NCBI GenBank assembly: GCA_017599285.1
Contig: JAGFXX010000001.1
Location: forward strand, 3,004,501 to 3,068,500
DNA length: 64,000 nt
Direction: 5' to 3'
Source: Cereibacter azotoformans
GTDB lineage: Bacteria > Pseudomonadota > Alphaproteobacteria > Rhodobacterales > Rhodobacteraceae
The notes under the pieces were generated by a model. That model had not been told where the DNA came from and did no database searches. It saw nothing but the letters and a program-made list of their open reading frames with translations. This document shows, one piece after another, positions 57,725 through 64,000 of this stretch. Every line of letters begins with the position of its first letter. Position 1 is the first letter of the stretch. The position numbers and the translations under genes are program-made.

Positions 57725-58600
57725 TCAGCGCGTCGGCACCGGCGTTTCGCCCCGATAGTCGTAGAACCCCCGGTCGGTCTTGCGGCCGAGCCAGCCGGCC
57801 TCGACATATTTCACCAGAAGCGGGCAGGGCCGGTATTTCGTATCCGCAAGCCCGTCGTGCAGGACGTTCATGATGGCCAGGCAGGTGTCGAGCCCGATGA
57901 AATCGGCCAGCTCCAGCGGCCCCATCGGATGGTTCGCCCCGAGCTTCATCGACTCATCGATCGATCGGACCGAGCCCACCCCTTCATAGAGCGTATAGAC
58001 CGCCTCGTTGATCATCGGCATCAGGATGCGGTTGACGATGAAGGCCGGGAAGTCCTCGGCGCTGGCGGCGGTCTTGCCGAGGCTCTGCACCACCTTCAGC
58101 AGCGCCTGATAGGTCGGATCGTCGGTCGCAATGCCCCGGATCAGCTCGACGAGCTGCATGACCGGCACGGGGTTCATGAAGTGGAAGCCCATGAACTTCT
58201 CGGGCCGATCCGTGCGCGAGGCCAGCCGCGTGATCGAGATCGAGGAGGTGTTCGAGGTCAGGATCGTGTGCGGCAGCAGGTGGGGCACCAGATCCTCGAA
58301 GATCGCCTGCTTGACCGTCTCTCGCTCGGTCGCGGCCTCGATCACGAGATCGCTTTTCGCGATGTCGGTGAGGGTCAGCGTGGTGCGGATGCGCGAGAGG
58401 GCGGCGGTCTTTTCTTCCTCGGTGATCTTTCCGCGCGAGACCTGCCGCTCCATGTTGCGGCCGATGATCGAGAGGGCCTTGTTCAGACCTTCGGCGCTGA
58501 TGTCGTTCAGCAGAACGTCGTAACCGGCCAGCGAGAAGACATGCGCGATGCCGCTGCCCATCTGTCCCGCGCCAACGACGCCGACCTTGCGGATCTCCAT
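57725..58600 (-). CDS. 3-hydroxybutyryl-CoA dehydrogenase
   Basis: 291 residues. NAD-binding GAGQMGSGIA at 9-18, substrate-binding SNTSSISIT, catalytic His in FMGFHFMNPVPVM, Glu in ELIRGIATDD, and the C-terminal LGANHPMGPLELADFIGLD. Short single-domain form, typical of PHB/acetoacetyl-CoA metabolism. It connects acetoacetyl-CoA with 3-hydroxybutyryl-CoA, the start of the ethylmalonyl-CoA route. ATG 58600 has AGGAGGGACATC before it. Confidence 0.92.
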   Translation of the reverse strand: MEIRKVGVVGAGQMGSGIAHVFSLAGYDVLLNDISAEGLNKALSIIGRNMERQVSRGKITEEEKTAALSRIRTTLTLTDIAKSDLVIEAATERETVKQAIFEDLVPHLLPHTILTSNTSSISITRLASRTDRPEKFMGFHFMNPVPVMQLVELIRGIATDDPTYQALLKVVQSLGKTAASAEDFPAFIVNRILMPMINEAVYTLYEGVGSVRSIDESMKLGANHPMGPLELADFIGLDTCLAIMNVLHDGLADTKYRPCPLLVKYVEAGWLGRKTDRGFYDYRGETPVPTR

Positions 58601-58768
58601 GATGTCCCTCCTGCTGACCCGGGCGAACAATAGGCGCGGTGCCGCGGCGCACGCAAGGGCGGCGCCGGTCCGCAAGCTGGTGAAACTTCGCGTCGAATGC
58701 AGCTCTTAGGCATTTGGCAACGCGTCGCCGCCATCCTTGCGGGTGGGTGAACTATCAAGGTGGGTGTC

Positions 58769-59593
58769 ATGGCGTTCGCATATCAGGGCGAAGGCGCGCT
58801 GGACTATTTTCCGTGCCGGTATGGCGCGTCGAAACTGCTGTTCCGTGGGCCGCGTCGAAGTCTGGAAGGGAGCTTTTGTGCCGTTCTCGGGGGGACCGAG
58901 ACCTACGGGAAATTCGTGCCGCGGCCCTTTCCCGATCTGCTGGAGGAGGCGACGGGGCTGCGCATGGTCAACCTTGGCTGCATGAACGCCGGGATCGACG
59001 TCTTTCTGAACGACCCGACGGTGGTGCAGATCGCCAGTCGGTCGTCGCTCGCCATCGTTCAGGTGGTGGGCGCGGCGAACCTGACGAACCGGCTCTACGC
59101 GGTGCATCCTCGGCGGAACGATCGGTTCCTGTCGGCCTCGGCGGTGCTGCAGGCCATGTATCGCGAGGTGGACTTCGCCGATTTCTCCTTTACCCGGCAC
59201 ATGATGCAGACGCTTCACGCCGTCTCTCCGGGCAAGTTCGAGCAGGTGGCGGCCGAGTTGCGGGCGGCATGGGTGGCCCGGATGCACACGCTTCTGGGTC
59301 GGATCACCGCGCCCACCCTGCTTCTGTGGATCGCCAACCATGCTCCGCCGCACGGTCAGCCCCTGACGCCGGATGTCTCGCCGCTGCTGATCGACGCCGA
59401 CATGATCGCGGCGGTGCGGCCCCATGCGACGCATTACCTCGAGGTGGTCACCTCGCCCGAGGCCGGCGCCGCAGGCACGGCGGGGATGCGCTTTCCGCCC
59501 CTCGATGCGGCCGTTGCGGCCGAGGTGCCGGGGCTCGCGGTCCATGCCGAGGTGGCGGCGGCGCTCGCCCCGGTTCTGATGCGGCTGATATGA
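58769..59593 (+). CDS. DUF6473 family protein
   Basis: 274 residues, no signal peptide. [19 protein letters not shown], then [40 protein letters not shown] and [15 protein letters not shown] match the Rhodobacterales DUF6473 family. [10 protein letters not shown] and the final [12 protein letters not shown] also recur. The GGTETYGKF plus LGCMNAG pattern resembles an SGNH-like fold, so an esterase role is conceivable but unproven. AAGGTGGGTGTC precedes the ATG. Confidence 0.75.
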   Translation: MAFAYQGEGALDYFPCRYGASKLLFRGPRRSLEGSFCAVLGGTETYGKFVPRPFPDLLEEATGLRMVNLGCMNAGIDVFLNDPTVVQIASRSSLAIVQVVGAANLTNRLYAVHPRRNDRFLSASAVLQAMYREVDFADFSFTRHMMQTLHAVSPGKFEQVAAELRAAWVARMHTLLGRITAPTLLLWIANHAPPHGQPLTPDVSPLLIDADMIAAVRPHATHYLEVVTSPEAGAAGTAGMRFPPLDAAVAAEVPGLAVHAEVAAALAPVLMRLI

Positions 59594-59595
59594 AA

Positions 59596-59617
59596 CGGGC
59601 GCCCCTTGGGGCGCCCG
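59596..59617. terminator. Bidirectional hairpin between DUF6473 and etfA
   Basis: CGGGCGCCCC TT GGGGCGCCCG, a perfect 10-bp inverted repeat between convergent stops at 59593 and 59642. No U-tract. Confidence 0.5.
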
Positions 59618-59641
59618 CCGACAGCTCCGGTTCCGCGAGGG

Positions 59642-60568
59642 TCAGAGTTTGCCGGTCAGTTCCGGCACGAGGGTGAAGAGGTCGCCCACGAGTCCGTAGT
59701 CGGCCACCTGGAAGATCGGGGCCTCCTCGTCCTTGTTGATGGCGACGATGACCTTCGAGTCCTTCATCCCCGCGAGGTGCTGGATCGCGCCCGAGATGCC
59801 GACCGCAATGTAAAGCTGGGGCGCCACGACCTTGCCGGTCTGGCCCACCTGCCAGTCGTTCGGCGCATAGCCCGAGTCGACCGCCGCCCGCGAGGCACCG
59901 ACCGCCGCGCCGAGCTTGTCGGCCAACTGCTCGATCATGGCGAAGTTCTCTTCCGAACCGATGCCGCGACCGCCCGAGACCACGATCCTGGCCGAGGTCA
60001 GCTCGGGGCGGTCCGAGGCCGCCACCTTGTCCTCGACCCACGACGACAGACCCTTGTCGCCGGTGGCCGCGATCGTCTCGACCGGGGCCGAGCCGCCCTT
60101 GCCGGTGGCCTCGAAGGTCGCCGTCCGCACGGTGGCGACCTTGGTTGCGTCCGCGCTCTTGACCGTCTGGACCGCGTTGCCGGCGTAGATCGGGCGCTCG
60201 AACGTGTCGGCATCCACGACCGCCGTGATCTCCGAGATCACCATCACGTCGAGCAGGGCGGCCACCCGCGGCATCACGTTCTTGGCGGCCGAGGTGGCCG
60301 GGGCCAGAATGTGGCTGTAGGAGGGGGCGAGGCTCAGGATCAGGTCGGCGAGCGGCTCGGCCAGACCATTGCCATAGGCCGCATCATCGGCCGCCAGCAC
60401 CTTGGCCACGCCCTCGAACGACGCGGCTTCGGCGGCCGCCCCGTCCACGCCGGTTCCCGCGACGAGCACCGTCACGTCGCCCAGGGCCCTGGCCGCGCTC
60501 AGGGCCTTGGCGGTCGAGTCCGCGCCCAGCGTGCCGCCGGTCACTTCGGCAATCAGGAGAACGGCCAT
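59642..60568 (-). CDS. etfA: Electron transfer flavoprotein alpha subunit
   Basis: 308 residues. The C-terminal FAD-binding domain reads [60 protein letters not shown] and [20 protein letters not shown]. With EtfB it takes electrons from acyl-CoA dehydrogenases, including Mcd, to ETF:quinone oxidoreductase. Start overlaps the etfB stop by one base. Confidence 0.96.
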   Translation of the reverse strand: MAVLLIAEVTGGTLGADSTAKALSAARALGDVTVLVAGTGVDGAAAEAASFEGVAKVLAADDAAYGNGLAEPLADLILSLAPSYSHILAPATSAAKNVMPRVAALLDVMVISEITAVVDADTFERPIYAGNAVQTVKSADATKVATVRTATFEATGKGGSAPVETIAATGDKGLSSWVEDKVAASDRPELTSARIVVSGGRGIGSEENFAMIEQLADKLGAAVGASRAAVDSGYAPNDWQVGQTGKVVAPQLYIAVGISGAIQHLAGMKDSKVIVAINKDEEAPIFQVADYGLVGDLFTLVPELTGKL

Positions 60569-61329
60569 CAGATCACCCCCGCTTCGTCTTTCAGTTTCAC
60601 GATCAGCTCATCCACCGAGCCGACCTTGACCCCCGCCTTGCGCCCGGCCGGCTCCGAGGTCTTCACCACGGTCAGCCGCGGCGTCACGTCCACGCCGAAG
60701 TCGGCCGCGCTCTTTTCCTCGAGCGGTTTTTTCTTGGCCTTCATGATGTTGGGAAGCGACGCATAGCGCGGCTCGTTCATCCGCAGGTCCACGGTGACGA
60801 TGGTGGGCATCGTGACCCGGATCGTCTGCATGCCGCCGTCCACCTCGCGGGTGACGATGGCCGCGTCGCCCTCGATCGCGAGGTCCGAGGCGAAGGTGGC
60901 CTGGCTCCAGCCAAGCAGCGCGGACAGCATCTGGCCGGTGGCGTTCATGTCATTGTCGATGGCCTGCTTGCCGCAGATCACGAGGCCGGGCTGTTCGGCC
61001 TCGACCACGCCCTTGAGGATCTTGGCCACCGCCAGCGGCTCGATGTCCTGATGGACGTCCGAGGCCGCCTCGACGAGGATCGCGCGGTCGGCGCCCATCG
61101 CGAGCGCCGTGCGCAGCGTCTCCTGCGCCTGTTTGACGCCGATCGAGACAACCACCACTTCGGTCGCCGTGCCGGCCTCGCGCAGACGGATCGCCGCTTC
61201 GACCGCGATTTCGTCGAACGGGTTCATCGACATCTTCACGTTCGCAAGATCGACCCCGCTTCCGTCCGCCTTCACGCGGACCTTCACGTTGTAGTCGATC
61301 ACGCGCTTGACAGGCACCAGAACCTTCAT
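60568..61329 (-). CDS. etfB: Electron transfer flavoprotein beta subunit
   Basis: 253 residues: [37 protein letters not shown], then [20 protein letters not shown] (AMP-binding) and [24 protein letters not shown] recognition loop. ATG at 61329; a TTG nine bases upstream is possible. First gene of etfBA. Confidence 0.96.
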   Translation of the reverse strand: MKVLVPVKRVIDYNVKVRVKADGSGVDLANVKMSMNPFDEIAVEAAIRLREAGTATEVVVVSIGVKQAQETLRTALAMGADRAILVEAASDVHQDIEPLAVAKILKGVVEAEQPGLVICGKQAIDNDMNATGQMLSALLGWSQATFASDLAIEGDAAIVTREVDGGMQTIRVTMPTIVTVDLRMNEPRYASLPNIMKAKKKPLEEKSAADFGVDVTPRLTVVKTSEPAGRKAGVKVGSVDELIVKLKDEAGVI

Positions 61330-61459
61330 CAGTGGCAATCTCCCTTCTCATCCGCCCTCGCGGGCTAGCTCTCCGCAACTTTGTTAGCCGCATCGATCCA
61401 GCGACAACAGATCAAAACCGACGATCGGACCGCGTCCGACGCCGCGTCCTCATGCGTCC

Positions 61460-62038
61460 TTATGCCTCACGCGTGAGGCCGGGAACCCACAGGACATCGG
61501 AACGGCCGTCGTCATTGGCGATGCGGCCGGCCACGAAGAACCAGTCGGACAGCCGGTTCAGGTAGCGCAGCGCCTCGGGGTTGACCGATTCCACCGCGGC
61601 CAGTTCGACCACCTTGCGCTCCGCCCGCCGGCAGACCGTCCGGCAGAGATGGAGCTGTGCGGCCAGCGCCGTGCCGCCGGGCAGGATGAAGCTGCGCAGA
61701 GGCTCGAGCCGCGCGTTCATCGCGTCGATCTCGCGTTCGAGGCGGGCGACCTGCGCGGCGATGATGCGGAGCGGCGTGTAGTCCGCCTCGTGGTCGCGCT
61801 CCATCTCGGGGCGGCAGAGATCGGCGCCCAGATCGAAGAGGTCGTTCGAGATCCGGGCAAGCGCCGCCTGCAGCTCGCCCTCGGCATGGAGCCGGGCGAG
61901 GCCGACGGTGGCGTTGGTCTCGTCAACCGTACCGTAGGCGGTGACGCGGGACGAATGCTTGGCCACCCGCGCGCCGTTGCCCAGGGCGGTGTCGCCGGCG
62001 TCGCCGGTCCGCGTGTAGATCCTCGACAGGACAACCAT
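61460..62038 (-). CDS. Cob(I)alamin adenosyltransferase, PduO type
   Basis: 192 residues. Family motifs SRIYTRTGDAGDTALGNG (ATP-binding N-terminus), YGTVDETNATVGLAR, the GGTALAAQLHLCRTVCRRAER helix and NRLSDWFFVAGR. It makes adenosylcobalamin, the cofactor of ethylmalonyl- and methylmalonyl-CoA mutases that MeaB protects. Starts one base after the HIG1 gene stops. Confidence 0.93.
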   Translation of the reverse strand: MVVLSRIYTRTGDAGDTALGNGARVAKHSSRVTAYGTVDETNATVGLARLHAEGELQAALARISNDLFDLGADLCRPEMERDHEADYTPLRIIAAQVARLEREIDAMNARLEPLRSFILPGGTALAAQLHLCRTVCRRAERKVVELAAVESVNPEALRYLNRLSDWFFVAGRIANDDGRSDVLWVPGLTREA

Positions 62039-62248
62039 TCAGAAACCTCCGGTTTGGCGGAATGCGACGAAAAGCAGGATCAGGACGACGGCGATGGCCT
62101 GCGCGATGATGCGCCAGCGCATGAGCCGGTTGGAGTGCTTGCGATTGAACTCGCCTCCACGGGCAAAGCCGCCGATCCCGATCATCAGGATCACCAGCAC
62201 CCCCAGCACGGCAAGGACGACGACGACGAACAGCGGGTCCTGCAGCAT
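62039..62248 (-). CDS. HIG1-domain small membrane protein
   Basis: 69 residues with two helices: VVVVLAVLGVLVILMIGIGG and AQAIAVVLILLFVAF, separated by the HIG1 signature FARGGEFNRKHSNRLMRWRI. Mitochondrial and bacterial HIG1 proteins associate with cytochrome c oxidase or supercomplexes. Co-transcribed with the adenosyltransferase gene. Confidence 0.82.
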   Translation of the reverse strand: MLQDPLFVVVVLAVLGVLVILMIGIGGFARGGEFNRKHSNRLMRWRIIAQAIAVVLILLFVAFRQTGGF

Positions 62249-62374
62249 GGCTTCCCTCTCGATTGCCGGCGTGATGTAGGCGCTCAGACGCGGAAATCGA
62301 CCTATTTGTGATGCGAGTTTTAGTGCGGGGGGCGGGGCAGACGCAAGCGGCCGATCCCGATCGGCGTGGCGCCC

Positions 62375-63190
62375 TCAGTTCCGCAGCACCCGGTCGAGCA
62401 TCCGCGTGGGCAGCAGCCGGCGCAGGATCCAGGCGGTGCGGCTTGGCACCGTGATCCGGTAGCGTGCCCGCGGTGAGGGGCTTTCCAGCGCCAGCGCCAG
62501 TTGCGCGGTCACGGCCGAGGCCGGCAGTTGCCAGCGGTCCTCGCCGCCCTCGTAGAGCCGCCCGAGAAGCGAGCGGTACTGGTCGGCCCGCGCCGAGCCC
62601 CTCCAGTCGATCCACCGCTCGAAATGCGGGATCGAATTCTCGCGGATGCGCGAGGCGATGGGGCCGGGCTCGAGCAGGATCACCCGGATCGGCGTGTCGG
62701 CCATCTCGATCCGCAGCACGTCCGTCAGCCCCTCCATGGCGAACTTCGAGGCGACATAGGCGCCGCGCCACGGGTAGCCCACGAAACCGAGCACCGACGA
62801 GCAGTTGACGATCCGCCCGTATCCCTGCCGCCGCATGATCGGGATCACCCGGCGGGTCAGGTCGTGCACGCCCACGATGTTGGTTTCCAGCACCGCCCGC
62901 AGCGCCTCGCGCGGGAGATCCTCGACCGCGCCGGGGCAGGCAAAGGCGCCGTTGTTGTAGAGCGCGTCGAGCGTGCCGCCGGTGCGCCGCGTGGCTTCCT
63001 CGACGGCCGAGGCAAGACTGTCGGGATCGTCATAGTCGAGCCGGAAGCTCTCGAGCCCTTCGACCCGGCGGGCCTCGCAATCCTCTTCCTTCCGGCAGGT
63101 CGCAAAGACCCGCCAGCCGCGCGCCTTCAGGCCGTGGGCCGCGTCGAGGCCGATGCCCGAGGAACAGCCGGTGATCAGTACGCTTTTCAT
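62375..63190 (-). CDS. Short-chain dehydrogenase/reductase
   Basis: 271 residues. NAD(P)-binding TGCSSGIGLDAA at 7-18, LYNNGAF (classical NNAG variant), catalytic Ser in NCSSVLGFVG and YVASKFA with Tyr/Lys. The C-terminus carries a basic PTRMLDRVLRN. Substrate unknown; likely a membrane-associated lipid or retinol-like reductase subgroup. The ATG at 63190 begins MKSVLITGCSS. Confidence 0.9.
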   Translation of the reverse strand: MKSVLITGCSSGIGLDAAHGLKARGWRVFATCRKEEDCEARRVEGLESFRLDYDDPDSLASAVEEATRRTGGTLDALYNNGAFACPGAVEDLPREALRAVLETNIVGVHDLTRRVIPIMRRQGYGRIVNCSSVLGFVGYPWRGAYVASKFAMEGLTDVLRIEMADTPIRVILLEPGPIASRIRENSIPHFERWIDWRGSARADQYRSLLGRLYEGGEDRWQLPASAVTAQLALALESPSPRARYRITVPSRTAWILRRLLPTRMLDRVLRN

Positions 63191-63278
63191 CCATCGGCCC
63201 CGCTCTGTGCAGCCCTCCTCTAGGCGAGAACGGTGCGGATGGCCACGGGTCTCGGGAGATGCCGGCGAGGGGCGGCGC

Positions 63279-63815
63279 CTACTGGGGCGCGGGCCTGAGG
63301 AAGCGGGTGGCCATGTAGCCTTCCAGCCCGTCGCCCTCGATGCGGATCGGGGCCCAGCCCTTCGCGTCCGAGGCAACGACGAGGACGGCCTCGCCCCGGG
63401 TCAGACGCCCGACGACCGGAAAGGCCGTCGAGGGGCCGCTGCGCACGTTGACGGCATCGGCCGTCACCAGCCGCACGTCGCCCCGCACCTCGAGGATCTC
63501 GCGCGGGGCTGCGGGCATCGGCTGCGGGGTGGGTGCCCGACGCGCGGGCAGGGGCAAGACCTCCAGCCGGTCGCCGCGTGTCCGCAGGGTCGGAAGCGTC
63601 ACGGGGTCGGGCGCGGACTGGGCTTCGGCCGCGACGGTGAGTGCCGGGCCCGTGCCGTCGAGGGAGGCCATCTCGACCGGCGTCACCAAGGGTTGGGGAT
63701 CGGGCTCGAGGCGCGCCGCCGCCGCCAGCCCCGGCCGCATCTGGCCGCCGTCCCGGCCACCGATCAGCAGGACAAGGAAGAGGGTGCAGCAAAGAAGCAA
63801 CGTCAGGCGCAGCAT
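63279..63815 (-). CDS. SH3b-domain exported protein
   Basis: 178 residues. Membrane/signal helix LRLTLLLCCTLFLVLLIGG, a Pro/Ala-rich linker of ~90 residues, and a C-terminal bacterial SH3 domain (about 115-175): DVRLVTADAVNVRSGPSTAF and the ending EGYMATRFL. SH3b domains bind peptidoglycan or glycans, so an envelope scaffold is likely. No catalytic domain. Confidence 0.8.
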   Translation of the reverse strand: MLRLTLLLCCTLFLVLLIGGRDGGQMRPGLAAAARLEPDPQPLVTPVEMASLDGTGPALTVAAEAQSAPDPVTLPTLRTRGDRLEVLPLPARRAPTPQPMPAAPREILEVRGDVRLVTADAVNVRSGPSTAFPVVGRLTRGEAVLVVASDAKGWAPIRIEGDGLEGYMATRFLRPAPQ

Positions 63816-63947
63816 GGGAAATATCTCCGGGCTCAATCGGGGGACCGGGGCAATGGTCCCCTGCCGAACGAACATCTTTCCGCCGCGGCAGGTTCCCGTT
63901 TTCCTTTCCGTCTGGACCGGGGCCGCGGCCGGGACTAGACACGCGCC

Positions 63948-64000
63948 ATGACCGACACGCCCGAAGATCCGACCGAAGAGCCGCTCACGACCTCGGAACC
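63948..64000 (+). CDS. N-terminal start of a gene cut by the window edge
   Basis: ATG at 63948 with 17 codons visible (MTDTPEDPTEEPLTTSE), acidic and disordered. Divergent from the SH3b gene. Too little is present to name it. Confidence 0.4.
   Translation, partial: MTDTPEDPTEEPLTTSE

Noticed and set aside
61460..61480. GCCTCACGCGTGAGGC as a terminator of the adenosyltransferase gene
   Set aside because: The palindrome lies inside the last codons and stop of the gene, with no U-tract after it; probably coincidental.

Overview
The window is high-GC (high-60s % G+C by eye) alphaproteobacterial chromosome. Gene content and protein sequences point to the Rhodobacter/Cereibacter sphaeroides group of Rhodobacterales: a Rhodobacter-type porin, a CenR-type regulator, the pckA/chvI/chvG/hprK/rapZ/PTS cluster, methylsuccinyl-CoA dehydrogenase and MeaB of the ethylmalonyl-CoA pathway, and a PCu(A)C copper chaperone. 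The species name is an inference from family recognition; no search was run.

Layout. 1-10.5 kb: end of hrpB, a DUF3108 protein, meaB, rpmB, a DUF2946/PCuAC copper pair, lepA, an entericidin-like lipoprotein, a CtaG-type oxidase assembly protein, then a minus-strand run (AEC permease, S-formylglutathione hydrolase, YaiI/DUF188, ornithine cyclodeaminase family). 10.8-11.7 kb: a compact unit of two palindromic operators, a 42-residue Cys-ended secreted peptide, a 12-bp mRNA hairpin that pairs with the Shine-Dalgarno of the next gene, and a TetR regulator. I consider this the most novel regulatory arrangement here. 11.8-26.2 kb: xth, cenR with a likely SorX-type 3'UTR sRNA, ribA, a YkuD protein, yggS, a TPR-sulfotransferase, a porin, a DUF3576 lipoprotein, leuS-lptE-holA, a small outer-membrane barrel protein and a BaiN-type flavoprotein.

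26.3-37.2 kb: a decayed prophage next to a tRNA-Arg(CCU) gene. Recognisable remains are an integrase whose catalytic Tyr position is an amber codon, a portal fragment fused to an S49 prohead-protease fragment, a doubly frameshifted major capsid remnant, and three apparently intact tail-end genes including a GH16-domain fibre-like protein and an SGNH hydrolase. A complete IS1182-type element (transposase frameshifted), an IS66 remnant and a YjaB-like acetyltransferase cassette with its own promoter, leader peptide and attenuator-like hairpin lie inside it.

37.5-64 kb: a LacI-family regulator with two upstream operator-like sites, DUF3429, ispH, a NYN-domain protein, folK, and the long housekeeping run rpoZ-rsh-DUF2062-pdxJ-acpS-lepB-rnc-era-DUF1491-recO. 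Then come mcd and pckA (minus), chvI-chvG-hprK-rapZ-EIIA-HPr (plus), a 3-hydroxyacyl-CoA dehydrogenase, DUF6473, etfA/etfB, a PduO-type cobalamin adenosyltransferase, HIG1, an SDR and an SH3b protein.

Functional links: MeaB, cobalamin adenosyltransferase, methylsuccinyl-CoA dehydrogenase, its ETF electron acceptor, 3-hydroxybutyryl-CoA dehydrogenase and PEP carboxykinase all serve growth on acetate/C2 or polyhydroxybutyrate carbon through the ethylmalonyl-CoA pathway and gluconeogenesis. PCuAC, DUF2946 and CtaG point to copper delivery to cytochrome oxidase. ChvGI with HprK/RapZ/EIIA/HPr is the usual alphaproteobacterial envelope-stress and nitrogen-PTS cluster.
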